DNA of 64,000 nucleotides from Dromaius novaehollandiae. Taxonomy: Eukaryota; Chordata; Aves; Casuariiformes; Dromaiidae. The DNA lies in contig NC_088103.1 of assembly GCF_036370855.1 (NCBI RefSeq), forward strand, positions 33,645,904-33,709,903, given 5' to 3'. Both the position numbers and the translations under genes were made by a program. Under the pieces are notes generated by a model, which was not told the origin of the DNA, searched no databases, and worked only from the letters and a program-made list of their open reading frames with translations. Below, piece by piece: positions 39,901 to 54,900 of this stretch (positions are counted from its first letter, which is position 1; the number at the start of each line of letters is the position of its first letter).

Positions 39901-42900
39901 GAACTCTAAACTTCCTTTTTCTTCATAGTTCTCCTGTCTGTCTGTCGGAGATCAACCCCCAGATGTAATGCTTATTTTTCCAGTTAGTCTTTTTTTTTTT
40001 TTTCTGAGACAGAGGGGAGGAGAGAGCTCATGGCAGAGTGGGAAGGGAGAGGCCACAGAACTAGGGTGTTCTGTGACCAAAAAAGTATTTCCTTTCACTG
40101 ATAGCTTATTTAAGAATCCCTCAGAGTTGAAATGGGTGGTTTCAGCTGCAGGGGGCTAACAAGGTCTGGTTTCTTACAAATTTAAGTCTTGTGGCTAGAT
40201 GTTTTGGTGTCTGAAGATGCAAGCTGGACTGAGCTTTTTCCACAATTAGAGTACTCGTAATGGCTCTCTCCTGTGTGGATTCTCAGGTGTCTAGAAATAT
40301 AGTTGTGCTTCTACTGGAACTTGCTTACTGGGAGCACTTGTAGCTCCATCTCTTTTACCTGGCTGCTTGTCTCTGCCTAGTTTGTAGAACTGTGATGTTT
40401 TGGGGACTACTCTCCTTTTTGAAGGACTTGGTTGCGTTTGACCAGAGGGTTCAAAAATTGTGGGGACACCTTAAAGAAACACATGCACAAGTGTGATCCT
40501 GTATGCTTCACTTCCATGAGACCAGGCAAAAAACAGTTAAAACCAAGTGTCATTCCTGTTTATGTGCCCCATTGATAGTGTCCTTCAGATCACCGAGGTA
40601 ATGCACCAGGACTGTCTAAGACTTGTGTTTCCCTGCTGGAGGCAGACCTCCCTTGAAGCTATGGTCACCATGGGGAAATCTCCCCCCCCCTTCTCAGTAC
40701 AGAGTGCACTTGGCTTCCAAATGTCATTTGTTGGAGGTAGTTAGCACCGTTAATAATACGGAAGACGTGGGCCACCTACAGAGCAGAAGTCTGCTTTGTG
40801 CTGTGGTATATCCATGTGTTTGTGTGCACAGGCTGTGGGAGCAAAGTGCACTCAAACTGTGTTAGGTTTGGGATTTTTTTTGAAGTATTGAAGGAAACTC
40901 ATTTAACGTTTACAGCACAGTAGTTGAATTTACAAGAAGGACTGTTTTCAATAAAAAAGAATAAGATTGGAAGTAAGTTTATAGCTGAACATTACCGAAG
41001 GCAAAACCAGCTTCCTGTGCAGTAGCGCATCTGTACATGCATCCTGGTAAGATGAGCCTTCCCTGCCATGCAGGGGAAGGGGCACAATGTTCAAATTGGA
41101 TGATCTCTTTTTGTCAGCGGATTTGTATGTATATCATCTTGGCACGTGGGAGGGGAGCTGGCCTGAGCTAGGGCTTCCTTGCTCTCACCTGGGTTAGCGT
41201 TGAATGACGTGGGAGAGCTTGCATGTTCTGCTCTCCCCGTGAGCTCAGCCTGCTGGGAAGAGGGAAGACTGGGGAGCAGGCTTAGGTCTTCTAGTGGAAG
41301 ACTGTGCTATTTGATAAATGGATGTTCCAAAACAGTTATTAAAAGATAATTTTGTTGTGTATGTTTTTTTTTTTTTCAGGAGTATATGAAGGCAAAAGCG
41401 CCTTTTTTTTTTGAGCTCTGTGGCCACTCCAGCTGTGAGATCAAAGGGGGGTCGATTTTTTTATCCTTTTGGTTGCTGGAGTAATGATACTAACAAAATG
41501 AATGTTTGAAGAGGCGCATTTGAATGCTCTTATTCAGACCTAATCCCCTTTTTTTCCTCAATGTAGACTTAGCATTGGGAACATGCCTTGCTGACTAAAA
41601 CAGTGCTAGGAAAGTCTATTCATCTCTTGTTGGGACAGTGGTTACCGATTGCAGATTTTATTTGAAAATATGGACTGTCAGTATATCCCTCTCCTAAGCA
41701 GCAAACTTGATAGTAATCACTAAGCTGGTCTGCACCTCTACTGTCATCTCAATTTTGAATCGAGGCCTGGTAGGCAGTGACACCAGGCTAACAAAAGAAG
41801 GCTGTAAATCTTTGGTGGTCTCCCATTCACATAGTATTCCCCCCCTTGGACAAAGGGGTGGCTAGTGCTCCTCAGCGCCTCTCTGCCTCCAGGGATGGTA
41901 AACAGGGAAGGGATTGTCTTGTGGGAGGCATTTTTTGATGAGCTGACAAAGCTGATTTGGGGTAGATGGGGTACCACCTGACAGAGGGCTGAGGTTTAGT
42001 GAAAGATTCCCTTGGAGCTCTTGAGAACAAAAAGTAAAGAAAGAAATTAACCCACAACTTCCCCCCCCCCCAAAAAAATAAAAAAAGAAACCCAAGCAAA
42101 CAAACAAAAAAACCCTGTTTTTTGCAGGAGATAAACAGAGTGAGAGGAGGTGGAGGGAGGCACTGCCGTTCTTGGGGACCTCTGATTTAAGTCCAGAGGG
42201 CAGGGACAGGCGAAGGAGGGAAGGGCGCACAGATGGCTCATTGTTTTGTCTCGCTCGGCATTCTTGCCCTGCTGAAGCGAAGGGCAATTGTTTTAAAATC
42301 CCTTTTTGCAGAGGGAGCTATTTGCTTTTCAGCTATGGCTTGTCCCAGAAGATGCAAGCTGTGATCCAGAGGGACTGTTCTTTAGCACCAGTTTGTTTTG
42401 GAGGGTCAGTGCTCTATCCAGGGGACCCAGGGCATTTGGGTTGTGAGGGAATGATGGTAAGAGCATGTGCCTAGGAAATGTGCCGTGGAGCCAGGAAGAA
42501 TGTGAGAACAAAAGGATGCACATGCACGGGCTGAAGCAGAGCCCGCTGCAGTGGTGTCCTGCTGGGGGAACTCCACAAACCCGAGAATGTGGCATAAAGC
42601 TGGCATATACCCTGCCTGCAAAGAGATTGATGTACTCTGTAGCTTTCTTACAGTCCTTAACTTTTTTTGCAGCAAAAACTACATTAATACAGAGAAATAT
42701 TCTGCCATTTCTATACTGTTATTCTTCTTACTGCTTCAGTTGCCCTGGTGTAGCTCCTTCCCTCTCCTCCCCTGTGAATTGTTGTGGCCTTTCTGGAGCA
42801 GGGGCCTTTTTTGGCATAGTCGACAAAAATAAACCGTAAAGACTGCTGCTGTTATGAATAAGGCTCAACAGGGGAATTTTACCAGTAGAACTACAGCAAT

Positions 42901-45900
42901 ATAATTATGCTGGTAGACTAGTTACAGTAAATTTCCTCATGAAGACAAGCCCTAAGTTGACATTTCCTAGCTAAGTTGAATCCATATGTATAACTTTATT
43001 ACGCAAAAATAATGCGTCTCTGGGCCTTGAATTCTTTTTCACCCAGAAGAATAACGTTAAGCAGGAAAGCAAAGAATTTGGTGTTCAAAGATGTGTGGGG
43101 AATTTTCCGCAACAGAGCGGTTGCGATGAGTTGTATGCTGAATTTTCTGTTTTACTGAGTAGGTTATTCCTCCTTCAGTGATCGTGAGCATGAGAGGAGT
43201 GTGTTAGTGCCTAACTGCATTAAAAAGCAAGAGGTACTAAAACATGCTATAAGTTGATATCTCTCCAAATCTTACTCTTTTTAAGAGAAACCGACCCATA
43301 TTGCGGTCTCCCTAGCTGAAGTGGCTTGGCTGGGAGGCAAAACTATTTTGCCTTTATTAAAACCTTTAGGGGTAATCCTGGAGCCACTGAAATGGGGAGG
43401 AAAATGGTGTTTTCATTCCTTCTTTGCTTGATTTCAAGAGGCCAAGATATTTTTGTCCTTTTGTTTTTTATCTTCCAATAGGATGGGGTATATGTAATGT
43501 TCACAGGCCAGGTGTTTATTTCTAAAGATCAAAAAATCAGCCTGTGATTCCTGCCTCTGAAAGTATCTAACCCTTCAAAGAAGAGATGATCTTTCAGGAG
43601 AAGCTTATCATTTAAAGGCAGATAAAAATGCAGTTGACTTTTCCATGCAGCTGTTTTGTGTTTCCCATTTGGGAGTCTTTCACCAGTGGTCTAAGGCTTT
43701 CTTTTCCCTTACTGGGGTTATGGCTAGGACTTCAAGGGCCTTTCCCTCCCTGTTTAATCCGTTAAGATTTCTTGTGGTGCTCCTCAGTATGTTTTTGAGT
43801 GCACCCTTTATAATGAAATGAGACTTGCTTAATAGCTCTGCAAGTGAGGAAGTATTGTCTTGATTTCCACAGCTAATGAAGTGAAAGATCAGGGGTTAAT
43901 GTCCAGATCACGTTGGATACCTAGGTGCCCAAACTCCAGTCGAAATCTGTTGGAGTTCAGGCACCTAAATACCTTTTGTGTCTAAAGCTTATTTATGGCA
44001 CAGCACTGCTGAGAGCTTAATTGTATCAGAGTCCTAAGAGTGTGTTTTAAAGTTGTTTCCTGTGTGATTTATTTTACGTATGTTCTTTAGCTAATGGGAA
44101 AGTAGTAGACACCACTGTTGATATACTACATAGCATGTTGGAGCCCTGATCCTCACCTGAGACTTTTAGGCGATACTGAAAAAAACTAGTTAGCTGTCAG
44201 CGTAGCTTCTCACTTTGGGTTTTTCTCTTGTTCTTTCCACCCTCCCGTACTGATTTTTGAAAGCCGCTTTTGTTCTGTGAATGGATTCCTCCCAGCAGCT
44301 GCAGAACTTTCCACAATATGAGCTAGGAAGGAGCCAGCAAACGCTGCAAGGAAAATTGGTGCTCTTTCTCCAGCCTCCCTGAACATGGTAGTACGATCCT
44401 TCCAAGTCACGCAGGCCCTTTGCTTCACTTCTCTCATGCAGTGATTTGGTGAGGTTGCAGCCGAGCCCTTTAGGCGTTCCAGGTGAAGTGGAATTCCTTG
44501 TAGGCTATGCAGAGACCACTATATCAGAGCTAAGGATGCAGTCCTGATGTGAAATGGGATCCACATGGAGATGAGAAGTTGTCTTCCCTAGTGCACTGCA
44601 TAGCATAGTTAATACAGCTTGTGTTGCAGGATCACCTGCAGCTCAGGCCAAGTGAAAGCCCTCTTCTGCTGGACCTCGTAGAAATAGGTATCATTTTGCT
44701 TAAGCTGTCTACTTATGCTACACTTGAGAGCTTTTTATGAAGTACAGGAGCTTTCTTTTTATTTAGTAAGTTCCCTGCCCCCTCATCCTCTGAATGCAAG
44801 TGTGCATTCTTACTCTAGTCCTAGCTGTTCTTTCCAGGTCCTTATAGTGGGTGTAAAGATGATGCAACCCTTTGCTGCAGCTTTCCCAGGCCATTACAGT
44901 GTGGCTGCACTTTGCCAGGTGTTCCCAGAAGAAGCAGCCTTGCTCAGGGTGCAAACTGTGTGTGCAGTGTGCTGGCAGGTAGTGGTTGAGAGGCAGCTCT
45001 AAGGAACACCTCAGCTAGAGTGTGCAGCCACTCAGCTGGGTTGGGATGGCTTCTGCTGGCCAGGACATGTGGGCCTGAGTGGCTTCAAAGAGAAAAGTAT
45101 GAGCCCTCAAACCAAAAACACGGCCTGTCCTCTGACTGCTGATTTCATATAGATGTCATCTTGAATATATGTTTTGGGAAACATCAGGATGAAGCATTTT
45201 TGTTTTGTCATTTTGATTATGACTGTTTGTAATGGGCAGCGAAACCATTGCCTATGAGGTAGCTACATCCATGCAACATAAAATAGAAAATAAAAGGAAA
45301 ACCACCCTCGTGGGGACATGTTTTTGCTGGGGTAAAGGGTGACATATACCATGCAGCCTCCTGTTTCATATTTTGGTGTTTTAGTCATTTCCCGTGCTCA
45401 GTATTTGTCCATGCTGTGCGGAATGTGGAATTAATTTCCCAGCTTTTCTGTGGCCTTTATAGCGTGAGCATACAAGCATTTCCTATATGATGAGTTTGTC
45501 CCGTTACCCTATGGAGTAGGGAAATATCATTATTTTACATCTGAGAATAAAATTCGTAAGTAACTTGCCAGGGATGATAGGAACATAGGACAGTGTAGCA
45601 GACAGGGGATTCAAACTTAGATCGCTCAGGTACTGTTCCAGGACTTCAAGAGTGTCCTACAGTTTCTTGATTCAATGTTAATAATGAAGCATCTAGATTC
45701 CCTTGGCACCAATAGGGCCATTACAGCCTTTCTCCCTTAATCTCCATGCATACTACTCTTATATATGTGTGTATATGTATGTATTATGAACAATCTGTAT
45801 GTATATGCATGTATGACTATATGTTGCGGTGCTCCAGGATGAGATGGTAATGCTTCCAAGCCTCTAGAGCTCAGAGGGATTAGCCTGTGGCAGCTAAGCA

Positions 45901-48900
45901 GGGTCCTGTCCTTCCCCCTAGATGCTACTGCTTTCATGGCATGGACAGCTGAGCCTCAAATGAAGCAACCCCTGAATGGCCTTAATTTCTAGCCTAGCAC
46001 ACTGAAGTGACCTGAAGCTTGTGGTGGTTTACTTTAATGTGCTGGGCTGGAAACAGCAAGGTTTAGGAGCTGTTTCACATGTGAATGAGCAGGAACCTGG
46101 GTTCAGAAAACACTTCTGTCAAGTGAGTTTGACTGGTGTGTTCATGAATTATCAGCTGTGGGTCTTGTCAGCTCTGTTTTCAACACAGGGCACCAGAAGT
46201 TCTAGGACAGTATTAAAAGTTTATATATGCAGTCTTGGACCTAATGCTTCATAGGTTCACCTCTGTTGGAGGGGACCTCTGAAAGTCTCCAGTTCAGCCC
46301 CAGCTCAGGTCAGGGCCAACTCCCCCAGTCTCTCTGGATCCTTTTCCAGTGTTAGGTTTAGGGGAAAAAATTGTTTCATCCAATGTGTCAGCATTCTTTA
46401 TTCTATTCACAATAACTGGTTTAAAACAACAACCACCACCCAAACCACCAATCTTTGGGCTTCAGAGGAAAGATTGTTACCAGCTGAGTAGTAAAATGTG
46501 TGAAATCCATGTTGCATATATGACAGAATGAAACTTAAACCCAAGTCTTTTCTATCCCCTCTTCCCCATAATACCACTTCACTTCTTAAGTGGTAGCTCA
46601 GTGAAGTAAAGTTCTGTTCTCGTATTGTCCAGCAACAAAATGATTCATAAATTTTACTCAGATCTACGTGAATATAAGTTTTCTAAGTGCATCCTACAGA
46701 GGATTAAAGAATACTGAGACCCTTGCCTCCAAAACACTGTGGAGCAAGTACCTCTGCATCTGTTTGGGTTCAGATGTTGGAGTAATTCTCTAAAACAATT
46801 TAAGTTGCTGTTTCTAGAAGGGTTTTCCATTTGGTTGATTGCAAATACATTTGATATGACATACTGCAAGAGAAGTCTTTAAGCAAGTTTCAAACATAGC
46901 CATAGATGGATGACTGAAGCATTGTTTGTCACTTGCTTTCTGACACTGATTTACATTAACAGCAGTCTTTGAGCATGTATTTTTTTGCACTCATTTTTTC
47001 TTCTTATGTGTAAAACTTTTCCTTAAATCAAGTTAGAAACAAGTCCAGTAAAGCTTCCTTTCTGTGTGCAGGTTCAGGGTTGTGAGAGCTCGTGGAATTT
47101 CCTGTCGAGTGTGCTGATGCGAGAACCATCTGATGTCCAGATAACCATCCTGTGGTTTTGTCAGATGTTTCTATGTGTTTTTCTTTAAAATTGATGTTTT
47201 TGTCAATACGAGGCGACAATCTGTGAGAATATGTGAGTAAGCAGGTGCTTTTTGGCCAAAATAACTTTTCCATATACTACTTAAGCCTTTCAGGGGAGTT
47301 ATGCCTATTTTCATAAGAAATTTCTTCACAGGAACACCTTAGCATGCCATCAAGGCTCTCAAATGAAACTTTCGTATTGTTTCAGAGCTGCATTAGAACA
47401 ACCATTTCCTGGTAGGCAAGATGCTGGAATTACCAGTTGATAGGTGGTGGTGAGGGGGTTGTTCATCATCCTTTTTGTTCTGGAGTATGACTATGATTGG
47501 CCTATGGTAGTAAGACAGTATGTAATACACTTTTGGTGTCTGTCTACAGAAGACTGACTCTGAAAAAACTTTTGTTGGGACAAATCAGCTCTTGCCCAAT
47601 ATTCTTCCCAGGAGATGGAGACACTAAGATGTTGAACTCAATGGCTGCAGCAGCCTACTTGAGGCTTTTCCTTGGTTTTTAGACAAGAGAGCACCCTTTG
47701 TGTTACTTGCTTCTAATCAGATGGGAGCAACTGAAAGGGAAATGACATATATCCTGATTTTTTTTTTTTCCCTTTTCTCAGTGAGGACCTGTGAAGTCTG
47801 ACAAATCAGCATCACTCATCAGTTGCTAAGTGCACCGATTTTTTTTTTTTTTTACATTAGTCCTCTGTGTTGCCAATAATAAACAACATGTTCACTAGCT
47901 AATAGTAACCATCACAGAACATTTTTCAAACTATGCAATCTTCAAACACTGCTGAAAGTTGGGCTGTGAAATACTTTGGTCTTGACAAGCGGAACTGTGG
48001 GCCCTGCTTGTCAACTTTGGTGGAACGTAACCAGCTTCTTGAGCTTCTGAAATGTCCTGATAAGTTGTACTCAGAGCTGCTATGGATTAACCATTCCTGG
48101 TACGTTTCTTGAGGCAGAATTGAGACTGCTTTATGATGGAGCTAACAGTAGGTCTTGCTGGTGTCAAACTTAGAAGTGCAGTGATACTGTATTTTTGTGG
48201 CCTTTAAAACAACATTGGAGTGGCTCAAAACAGCAGGAAGACTTTGTAGAAGATGTGGGGGAAATGCAGCTAAAGAGTTGAAGCCAAAGGTAGCCTAAGT
48301 GGCTTCACAAAGGCAGTCGTAGCAGAGCTGCAATTTGAAGCTGGGACAAGTCAGTCCAGCGTGCTGTAAGACTGCCCCTATTTCTCAGGAAAGACCCATT
48401 TTATCATATTGTAGTTGCTGGACAAGTTGGAGTTGTGACTTCTGGAATTCAAGTTCTAACTATTCTAAAAGAGCTTTTCTTGTTCCCTGGCTGAAATAAA
48501 TGTAGCAAAAGGCCAGCCTTTCCCTACATAAACTCCCGTTTTCAGGGTTTGGTACACCTAATATATTTATGTACACATACTCTTAAACTCTCAAAAATAA
48601 ACACCTAATACACTCTGCTCCTTGTCCAGCTCTGCGCAGTGTTTAAAAGCAGAATTTCAGAAATACTGCCATCTTGCACTGAAATGAAGCAGAGCTTTTC
48701 TTGTTTCTTGCAAAAGCTGAGAATGGAAGTGCTTTGGCAAACAGTTTTTTTTTCTAAACTGCAAAGCCTCTGGTTTTCAGAGCTGCATTTAAAGCAAAGG
48801 GCCAGTTTGGCTTTTGAGCCTCTTAAGCTGGGTTATTTGATGTGAAAAAATGCCCTGGGTCCGCTGCTGCAGAGGGGAGCAGCTTTTCAGTTCTGCGTGT

Positions 48901-51900
48901 GTGGCTTCAGGAGAGGGGCCTGGCAGAGCGCGGAGTGGCGGGGGGCTCGAGGAAGCTGGCTGTGCTGCTCTGTAAATAGAGAGGCCTCTCTTTCTTTGGA
49001 TTCCTTTACAGGAACTAAATATCATGATCAGTGAAACTCTTACCTCGTTAAAGGAACAAGCCAGACTTCTGCAGCGTGTGCAGCGTTACAATGTGATCTG
49101 TCCTGCTGATCTGATTTGCTGAATAGATAGAGAATTTTAAACCAGAGAATGGCATGTGTAATGTATGACCTTGGCTTTCAAAAGGTTTATTTTTGTTCAT
49201 GTGACAAAATAAGGTTTTAATATTAAATATAGGGTTGGATGTGACTTGGCAGATAGCAGAGCCTTCCACTACTGCTGTAGTCATAATATGAAACTATCTG
49301 CTGTGTGCCAGTGGGCATGTAGCAAGCCAAGAATTTCTCTGTTGATGTTTGTTTTGTGAAACCTTAGCTGGCTGCTTTGGATCTGGAGTGGTGTAAAGGT
49401 GATGCACCTTCCTGTTGGGGGGGGGCAAAGTAATGACAGGTATAATACAGCCCCTGGTCAGTCTTACTAGCAAGTATCTTTAGTATTTGGGCAAAATATG
49501 GATTTTTTTTCCTCCTTAGCATTTTTTTTCTTCTGGTTTAAAAAAAAAAAAAAAAACTTTCACTCAAAAGTGCATGGTTCAGCAGAAACAGGGCATAAAC
49601 CAAACTATGTGAAATATTCAGATCTGTTAGCAGAGAAACTTAATGCTGTGTTGAAGCTGACAGTTTATGTACCTGGGGCCATGCATAGATGCAAAACTCT
49701 TTCTGAGGTTTTCCTCTCGCACATGCGCCATCTCCCAGTGCTGGCTGGCTTGGCGCTGCTGTTGCACTGTAAATCTGAGGAACTTTCAGGCTATTGTACT
49801 GCAATTGTTTGCTGTAGAAATGCCATGTAAAGGACTTCATGTGCTGAGGTGGTGAACTGAAATCCAAAGCCTCTGTTCTAAATTGACTATAATCTGAACT
49901 GGTCAGCCAAAAAAACCAAAACCCAACCAACCCACCCACAGCATGTAATAGAGATGTATTACCTTCACAGTTTACATGGGAGACTGGGTCAGGTTAACCT
50001 ACTAACAATACTTCCCTGCCTTCCTTGGAAGGGAGCAAGTCAGTGTGGGTAGCGCTGAACTGTTGAGATAACTAGAGAAGAGCATGAGACACTGTATAGG
50101 TGACTTCCATGTGCTTTAGCAGACATCCTGGACAGCACTTGTTTTGCAGTATCTTGTCAAAATACTGCAAACAACAGGTAGCTAGAGTAGGGACTTGGAT
50201 TTTGGGTTATCCTCATCCCTCCACCCCATGGAAATGAGGTTTATTCAGTCTGTCTCTTTTGGAATAATTTTTTTTGGCCTCTTGGTTGACCCCAGCCGGT
50301 CTGAAGGGACTCCATGATTCAGTTTCCTGGGAAGTTTTGTGAAAATTGGGAACCTGGAAACTCTTTCAGCTTGAGGTTTGCATGTCCACAAGCCTCTAAG
50401 TTGTGATCCCTTTGGCCTGTTCATAGCAGCCTGCTAGCCACTGTAAGATACCCTGTAGGGAGGAGGTTGCCCTGAGATTTCCTGTGGCCACATGAAAATC
50501 ATGGGACATCTTAGTGTAGGTTAACTCGTTAGTGGGGAATCTCACTTCATTAGCTCCTCTGACTGTGGGAAGGGGCTTCTTGTTTGAGAGGTGTATCTTT
50601 TATCTTTTTGGTAAGGCCTCGAGGAGATATAACACAAATATTTGGGGGAATGGGTGGCTGCTTACTGCCCAGATGTTATGTAAGAGAGGAGTTTTGTCTT
50701 AGTGTGGCTCATTGGCAGGAGGGATTAAAAAACCAAAAACATTAATGTGGTCTTCTACGTTTATGGCTCATACATCTAGTAGTGTTGAACTTCTCATCAT
50801 TGCTGTACAAACTCATTTCCAATGCATTTTTTTTCTGTTGACTGTAGCTACTACTAACCTCTTCAGCCAGCTGACCAACGTGTCCTTATCCTCAGCAATT
50901 TTGTGTCAGTGCCAGGGCAAGTGCCTATTCCCTGGTGAAAAGTCCTTTTGTAAGAACCAGCCAGTCTGTGTAACATGGCTACAGGATTCTCCTCTGTGAT
51001 TTTTGTGAGACCAAGAGTCTGAGGCACGTTGCCAGATTGTAGATTTATTTAACTTCTGAAGCCCAAGTCTGCCCGCATTGTCATGTATACCCCCTAAACC
51101 TAACCAAGTGGGAGCTCTCCTTGGGATCGATGTTGGAGAGAACAGCCATGCAAAGCTGTAGTGTGTCATTGGGTAGGTGGGAGTTGTCCTCATGAGTGCA
51201 AAGTGCTTTTTTCTATCCTACAGGCTCAGTCAAACTAGGTTAGCACTACTCAAAAGCTTCATTATGACCCAAACTGCTGTTATAGGAGCACTTTGTTGCT
51301 TGAGAAGGAGGAAGAGGTGCTTCTCTGTCGTGTTGATCTAACTAAACAGAATGGAGACCATTTTTTACCTGTCAGGACAGATTTGCAGAGAGGGCGGAAA
51401 GGTTTGAAACTAGTACTAAGAATCGAGGCTGCTAGCAAATCAACACTGTCGAATTCCTGCTCCAGCCTCGTCCCAGCTTCTAGTGATGGCAGGATTTGCT
51501 CCTGGCTACCTTCCGATTGAACCATGTGGGTGTCTGTTAGAAAAGGCTACATGAGTGTCGGTGGCTGAGCAGACAATTCACTTCATACATTGTGTAGCTG
51601 GATCCCCAGGTTGAAGGATTTATGGTCTTTTGTTCAGTGTAAGCTTTTATGGTAGCTACTGAAACTACATTAGACCTGCTTTCAAATACAAGTGTAATGG
51701 GTTTTTTGGGAAGAACAAAAGCTTTGGCAAAAATGGTAACTGAATGTGGCTATTTTTCCTAATCAGATTTTGAAGGTTAATATTTGCTGCTTTCTGTGAA
51801 AGACTTATGTCTGTTGAATTGTATATAAACATAAAAGGGTTTTTAAAGTTGCATACATCACAATTACCTTAAAAATAAGTTACCAATCTAGAATAAAGCA

Positions 51901-54900
51901 GGCTCCGATCAATTACTTGACACACCTTTGAAGAGCGGTAGAATACAGGCGAATTGCATATGTTTAAAGTTTCATTGCAGTCAAGCAATGTGTTTTCAGC
52001 AGCCTTTGGTCATTAACTGTTCTAAAACAAACTTTTTTGACCTGGTCTTTTAAATACAAATTTCTTGCATGCAGATAGGGATTTTTCTAGGAATTGATTG
52101 TAAAGTTTAGGATATTAAGAGTTATAAATGTTGTATGCTGCTGCATTTTTAAGTCTTTTGAAGAATCAAAAGATGCATCTACTTCAAAAATTTTTTTTCT
52201 GACCTTATAAGGGAGGTAATTTATAGAATAAAAGATGGGTAAAGGAGTAGTGTGTTTCCTAGTAATTTTGTTTTAGAGGCTTGTTAGTTACCCTACCAAA
52301 AATAATTGAGCAACAACATTGCCTGCCAGTTTTACCACTTTGAGACCACTGGTGTGTTGCTGGCCGGCGATGTTTTCTTAAATGCTCATCTTGCTTTAAA
52401 TTTGGTGGATAATTACCTGAGCACTTCTTCTGTTACTGAGTTAACTTGCTTGTGGATCAATATAAACCACATGTGCTATTTGTTAAACACTTATTTCTGG
52501 GTACCAGAGTGATCTTCGGAGTTCTTTAAAAAAAATAAATAATTCTCTAGCTGAATGCATATTAAAAGTAAAAACATGTTTCAGAACTTGCTTTGGAAGG
52601 AGTAATTCAATAGGGAGCCATCTTGCTTTCCAAAAATTATAACTGCATAAAATCAGCTTGAAGGCTTTATGTTAACTTTGATCCTTTCTAAAATTGACCT
52701 GTTCACAAAGCACTTCAGCCTCTGCATACTTTTTCCTGAAATCAGTCCTTGAAAACTGCCAACTTTGAATCATTTCTGTTTCTGCCTTTATGAAATACTT
52801 CTGTTTTTCCTTTGCTAAGTGATATGTGAAAACATTGAGACATAAAACACTAGAGATGCCGAATGTACGAAGTACATTTTCATATTTGAGGCATCGCCAT
52901 CATGTACCAATCTCTTTGGTAGCGCTGCGTGCGTGGTTGCAGAGCACGGGTTTCACTTGCATCCAAGTCTCACTCCCTGATCCCTGGCTGTCTGGTTAAT
53001 TAGTAAGCTCTTGCTTTGTTTTAGAATGAAATATAATTATTTGGCTTGTTACTTAAAGGTACATTTGTTTTCTAAAAGAAGTATTATGTGCACCAATTGG
53101 CATTATTGAATGCAGTATCTGTTCTGTTTGCAGAAAACTTGCTTGTGGTACATTATCTGCAACAAAAGACTTGAAAATTATGTGAAGGAAAAATGAATTA
53201 ACTTGCATGTTTTTATACTAATAAAATAAAGTCTTAATTTCTTTTTTTCTTTTTTCTGTTTACTCACCTTTTGCTCCCCATTTTAGATAGGTAGCTTTTT
53301 TCAGTACCTACCCAAAGAAATAAGGAACAGCTGTCCCATAGTTTAGTCCTGTCCTTGAGTGTATTTCTTACTACTTTTGTTAAATCTATGAATCTATCAC
53401 AATCAGACTTTCCATGAAGAAATCTTTTTTAAAAAATTGCATTGCATCATGAAGCAGTTGCCTTAATGCTTATGTTTGGTCAGCTTTAGCACTGCCATTA
53501 GGCAGGATGGCTATAAAGCATTTCTGCCTCAAATCAAACTCTTTCCTACCACAGCAGACTATGCAACGCTTGGAGCTGCTCACTGCACTGCTAATGCTCT
53601 GTGTTTTTCAGCTCTCATCGCTTTTCTGACTGCTCTGTTTGGCTGCTTCTAGTAGAAGCACCATGTTAACACTTCGTGCGTTATATATATCATGGGTGTC
53701 AGCAAAGTGTCTACATCCAAGACATTTGCAAAGCTTCTCCGGAGAATTTGCCAATGATTGTAGCAATTGCTGGAGATTTAAACTTGCAGAATGATACTGG
53801 TTTGTGAAGGCTTCTGTGAGATGTCTTTGTGCTCTGCGTAAATCCTTTTTTTATGTCTACCTTATGGAACAGCCACAGCAAACAAGTGAGGGGTGTAGTA
53901 GCAGAAAGTAGCAGAAAGGAAACTGTTGCCCCAAATTGTTTTCAAGTTTGTGAGCTTATATATTTGTACATGAGGCTTCACTTTTTCACAGGTAAATTGT
54001 CGCATTATTAGCTGTTGGGCACTTGGAGCAGGAGCTCCTCGTGTAGAAGTGTCAATTACAGGATTGTTAAGGACCAGTTTTGCTGAGCAAAGAATTACAG
54101 AATCGGAAAATGGTTGGGGTTGGAAGAGACCTGGTCCAACCACCCCCTAAAGAAATAGAACAGGGTATCTTTTATTTGCTTCTCTTTATTGTATCCTTGA
54201 TATTTCTAATGTGACTTTATTCTCCTTATCAGAGCAAACCACATAAACTGGCACCTAAGATGGTCAAAAGAGGAAGTAGCCAAATATTTTGCTTTATCTG
54301 CAGTAGTTGTCGTATTCAATGCTTTTTCATTGCTATCCTCCTAGATAGGCAAAGAGAATTTGTGCAAACTGTAGACAGGCACTACAATGTGTCTGTTACA
54401 TGTGGTAGAAATTGAAGGATTAATGAATTGTGTGGGAGGTTATTAACTTTCTGCCTGCATCCTCCAACTTTTTTGACCATTCACAGCACAAAATACCATG
54501 TGCTGTACACCAAAACACCAAACTGTTTAACCCTAAATCCTGCTGTCCAGTAAAGTTGTGTCCTACTCCTCCATGTGTGGAAACCCGACTTCACAAGTGC
54601 AGAGTAACATTCTTTCCTGTTGTACGCTTTCTTTGGTGTGCCCATTCAAGCAAATGTAAGTAGGGCAACTAGGTGTACAACAAATTCGGGATGCTGAAAA
54701 TTCCACTCGTCCTGGGCAGAACTGTCATGATTCCAAGACTGAGCTATTCTGACTGAAAACATTATTATGATAGTTATCTTGGAAATTATCTTATATTAGC
54801 TAACCTGACGTTGTTATGCCGTTCAAACTAATGTAGACTGAAATAAGAGAATTTCTAAACTTATCTTTCCTGTGAGGAGAACATTTAGGCTTTTTTGATG

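Noticed and set aside
45600-45625. tRNA-like box B text (GGGATTCAAAC)
   Set aside because: It lies at the end of a MIR-like SINE with no cloverleaf around it, so it is not a tRNA gene.
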